From Lagopus muta (Eukaryota > Chordata > Aves > Galliformes > Phasianidae), in assembly GCF_023343835.1 (NCBI RefSeq), contig NC_064447.1, forward strand, positions 10,870,501-10,934,500: DNA of 64,000 nucleotides, read 5' to 3'. The translations under genes and the position numbers were made by a program. Below, piece by piece: positions 61,271 to 64,000 of this stretch (its first letter is position 1; each line of letters begins with the position of its first letter). The notes under the pieces were generated by a model. The model saw nothing but the letters and a program-made list of their open reading frames with translations, ran no database searches and was not told where the DNA came from.

Positions 61271-63352
61271 TTACATGATTCGTAGACCTTGAATGGAGGA
61301 CTCCAAGGTCTTGGAAGAGAGAAAACCGTAATGACAACGTGCTGAGTAAGCAGTGTTAAGCAACTCCTTGTAAAGGCTGATGTTAAGGAGGAAGGAGCCA
61401 CACACAAGGCTTGAGATGACTCTGATTCAGGAGCCAGGCCGCACTAAAAGCATTCATTTCCAACTCTCACACGTGGACCAACAGCTCCACCCCCTTCCTG
61501 CTGAAGCAGCATTAAAACATTTCACACATGACCTCAGTTTCTCCTTTGGCCTCTACCCCCATCAAAGCGTTCTGGCATGATACAATGTAAATAACAACTG
61601 TCCTAAAAGCCAGTGTTGGAGGTTTTCAATACAGTGCTTACTGTATTTTTTAATTGTTTGAGGTAACTATGTACTACCCTGATGAGTTAATTAAGAGATG
61701 GCAGGAGCATGTTCTGCAGAAAGACAGTGAGCAGAGTCCAAAGGGATGGGAACAAGGAGAGACACTGAGCCTCACCATATTAAAAGCTGTTCTCCAGCCC
61801 CACTGTGGCTAAGCACAGGCTGGAGAAGCAAAGAACACGTGGGATGACTGCAGATACAGCAAGCAATTCATTAAAAAAATAAGTCTGGATCAGTACCATC
61901 TGCTAGGCAAAACACCTCTGCATTTAAGCTGGGTCCTGGCTCTGCCTTGCTCATGGAGTTCACTAATGCTCCTGGTATCCCAGCCTGGGTTTCCTATTTC
62001 CTGCTAGCAAAACTCAAACTAGGGCTGCGCCCCAGAAACTGATGCTAGAGATTGAAAAGGAATCACTGCAAGCAGTTCCCACCAGCGCAGCAGTAGGAGC
62101 ATACCTTGAAGTCCCAGATGGTCATCGCTCCATCGATGCCCGTGGTGCAGAACTTCCGACAGTCCCGTTTGTCCACCTCATAAATGGACACCTGGCTGCA
62201 AGCAGAGAGCGAGAGCCGTAAGGCAGACACCCATCCCAGAGAGCCAGAAAGCTGGGGCTGAAATCAACTCCTACTCTTCCAAGGGGAGACGTCAGTATAG
62301 CAGAGCTTATGCTACATTTTTGGCACGGTGCTTCAGGAAAATAAGCAGAGAGAGGATGCTGAGAGCCCTTATCAGTCAGTGGCTGAAGACTAAACATTTT
62401 CCTTGGATAAAGACAGTTTGCTTCAGGAATGCTGCATCTTCTAGGCTCACACACTTTTAAGATATAAGAGTATTTTACTCAATTAGCTTGAATCGATCCT
62501 TTTTGATGAATAAATTTATAGAGAAATAACATCAGAAGTAAGAAGCTGAGATGTGAATTCCCATTCCAGGTGAATTCTCCTAACTGTGCTTTGCAGTACT
62601 ACCAACCTCTTGTGAATTCTTCACATATTTGATAAGATAAACTGCATCCAAGTTGCAGAACACATTAAACACGAGCTAACAGGAATAGCATGCATGCAGT
62701 GTTAATAATTAACTTTACCAGCTTTCACAATTCCCAGAAACACACAGGTGTTACTGAAAGGCTGGAATGGATACGGGATACCAGCTGCACCCATCCGGTG
62801 TGGCAAATCCGAGCCCTCAAGGTCTGTGGTTCATGCTGTGAAACCAAAGCGATGAGGAGCCCTGCTTGCCCTCACCTCGACAGCCAAGACACTCACGTTA
62901 TACTGTTCTGGTGCAGAGTCTCCAGGGTAGTGTTACGATCTTCTGTGGTGGCTCTTTTGTCCATATTTCGGAAGCGCTCCATGGCAGAGATGTTGCGCTG
63001 GATGCTCTGTTTTGGAATGTCCAGTTTCGAAACGAAGGTCAGCAAGCCACGCTCATCACAGTTAAAAAGCATGGGGCAGCAATCATGGCCCTGCAACCAC
63101 ACAGCGGGAGAGCATGTGAAGACCCAGAGTTTCTCTTGTTCTGCTGTTGTTAATTGCAGAACCGTAACGCTCAACACCATGGAGATGTTGCTTATTGCTA
63201 ACTTGTCAACTCATGGTGCTTTTCTCACTCTCCAAAACACTACAACACTCTACTAGGAGAAAATAAAGACACTTACAGCTGCCACCACGCTGTTCTCAGA
63301 GACAAATGACACGCTCAGGAGTGGAAGGAATTCTGTTTTCAGCTGCGAAACC
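61271..63352 (-). CDS. ARPC1A: Actin-related protein 2/3 complex subunit 1A, 3' part (gene runs off the window)
   Basis: ARPC1A is the alternative WD40 subunit of the Arp2/3 complex. Only the last four coding exons are inside the window: 63277-63352, 62897-63090, 62105-62195 and 61271-61309, coding about the last 133 of some 370 residues. They give LKTEFLPLLSVSFVSENSVV, GHDCCPMLFN, the insert KLDIPKQSIQRN, CTTGIDGAMTIWDFK and the end SSIQGLRIM. These are near-identical to human ARPC1A and distinct from ARPC1B. Exon lengths 76, 194, 91 and 39 parallel 76, 197, 91 and 39 in ARPC1B, as expected for tandem duplicates. The first base of the 63352 exon completes a codon begun outside the window. 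Confidence 0.96.
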
Positions 63353-64000
63353 CTGAACACAAGAGTATTTGTTAAGGACTTCAGTGAAACCTCTCATCTT
63401 TGGTTCCAGCAAAAAGTAAGAGACAATTCCCAGACAAGCATTACTGGAATAGAATTCAGTGGAGCTCAGCTGTCCCAAGGTGACACCAGAAGGCTGAAAT
63501 CCGTAATAATTCCCCTCCCCTTCCAAAAAGAAGGATCAAATTCAAGAGGCTATTAATTGGATCTACAGTATAAAACCACTCGATGTTTCAGTCCTCAGCA
63601 TCAGCTCTTTAGAAGGAAAAGGTCTGGGTGTTAAATTAGGTCAGTTTTTGTGATTTTTGTAATAAATGGGAAAGGAATTGTAGAGCCATCTATACTTAGT
63701 GATATCCTTAGCCAGTTACTTACACAGCTAAGGCCATCAGAACCAAAACTCAAAGCTGAGCACAGCAGTACCTGGATGATCCACCCGTGCCAGCAAAATG
63801 CACACACAGTCTCTTCCTCAGTTAGAAAACCATGGAGACTGAGAAGTTCTTAAGATCAAGGAGGAGCTGTTAATTAAATACTTTGATGGACTGGAAGCAA
63901 GTGATTGTACCCACACTGAAGATGTCCTAAAAGCAACTTGAATTATACATAATATAGAATTGTAGGAGTCTACCTTATTTATGTAGGCCTCAAAGAGGCT
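63353..64000 (-). other. Intron of ARPC1A at the window edge
   Basis: No exon is supported here; the next upstream ARPC1A exon (the one coding the [11 protein letters not shown] region) is expected beyond the window. A short stretch at the very end has a chance-level resemblance to that exon's start. Confidence 0.6.

Noticed and set aside
63971-64000. Minus-strand peptide LFEAYINKVD resembling the ARPC1A/ARPC1B segment [10 protein letters not shown]
   Set aside because: The similarity stops at once, the expected continuation ([11 protein letters not shown]) is absent, and no matching exon follows inside the window. Probably chance, though the window edge prevents a firm test.

Overview
The window is vertebrate nuclear DNA and almost certainly avian. 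Its coding exons are split by GT-AG introns, the promoters are CpG-rich, and the dominant interspersed repeat is CR1, the main bird LINE, whose copies end in the typical ATTCTATGA-like 8-bp repeat. The gene order ATP5MF, CPSF4, PTCD1, BUD31, PDAP1, ARPC1B, ARPC1A matches the block known from human 7q22.1. I infer a galliform such as chicken (block on chromosome 14), but the species is not proven by the sequence.

Bases 1-26,890 are gene-poor. I found no convincing coding exon there. This part holds truncated CR1 copies, short tandem repeats, and several worn elements that look like ancient amniote repeats (MIR-like and L3/CR1-like). It also holds one copy of an unidentified promoter-bearing repeat whose close relative lies at about 31.3 kb.

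Bases 26,890-64,000 are gene-dense. In order: ATP5MF (+), a subunit of the mitochondrial ATP synthase; CPSF4 (-), the CCCH zinc-finger subunit of the mRNA 3'-end cleavage factor; PTCD1 (+), a mitochondrial pentatricopeptide protein; BUD31 (-), a spliceosome component; PDAP1 (+), a small charged phosphoprotein; then the tandem paralogues ARPC1B (-, complete) and ARPC1A (-, 3' part only), WD40 subunits of the Arp2/3 actin-nucleating complex. I placed each coding exon by matching translated sequence to the known protein and requiring canonical splice sites and consistent phase. The six complete reading frames give proteins of 89, 243, 719, 144, 180 and 369 residues.

CPSF4/PTCD1 and BUD31/PDAP1 are head-to-head pairs sharing CpG-rich promoters. 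ATP5MF/CPSF4, PTCD1/BUD31 and PDAP1/ARPC1B are convergent. Two genes serve mitochondria, two serve pre-mRNA processing and two serve actin assembly. This is conserved synteny of housekeeping genes, not a functional operon.

I found no previously undescribed biological system. The points most worth a second look are a GC-AG intron in CPSF4, the promoter-bearing repeat pair, a minisatellite of GATA motifs upstream of ARPC1B, a CR1 copy with an internal tandem expansion, a CR1 copy reaching into the ATP5MF promoter, and ancient repeats in the gene-poor flank.
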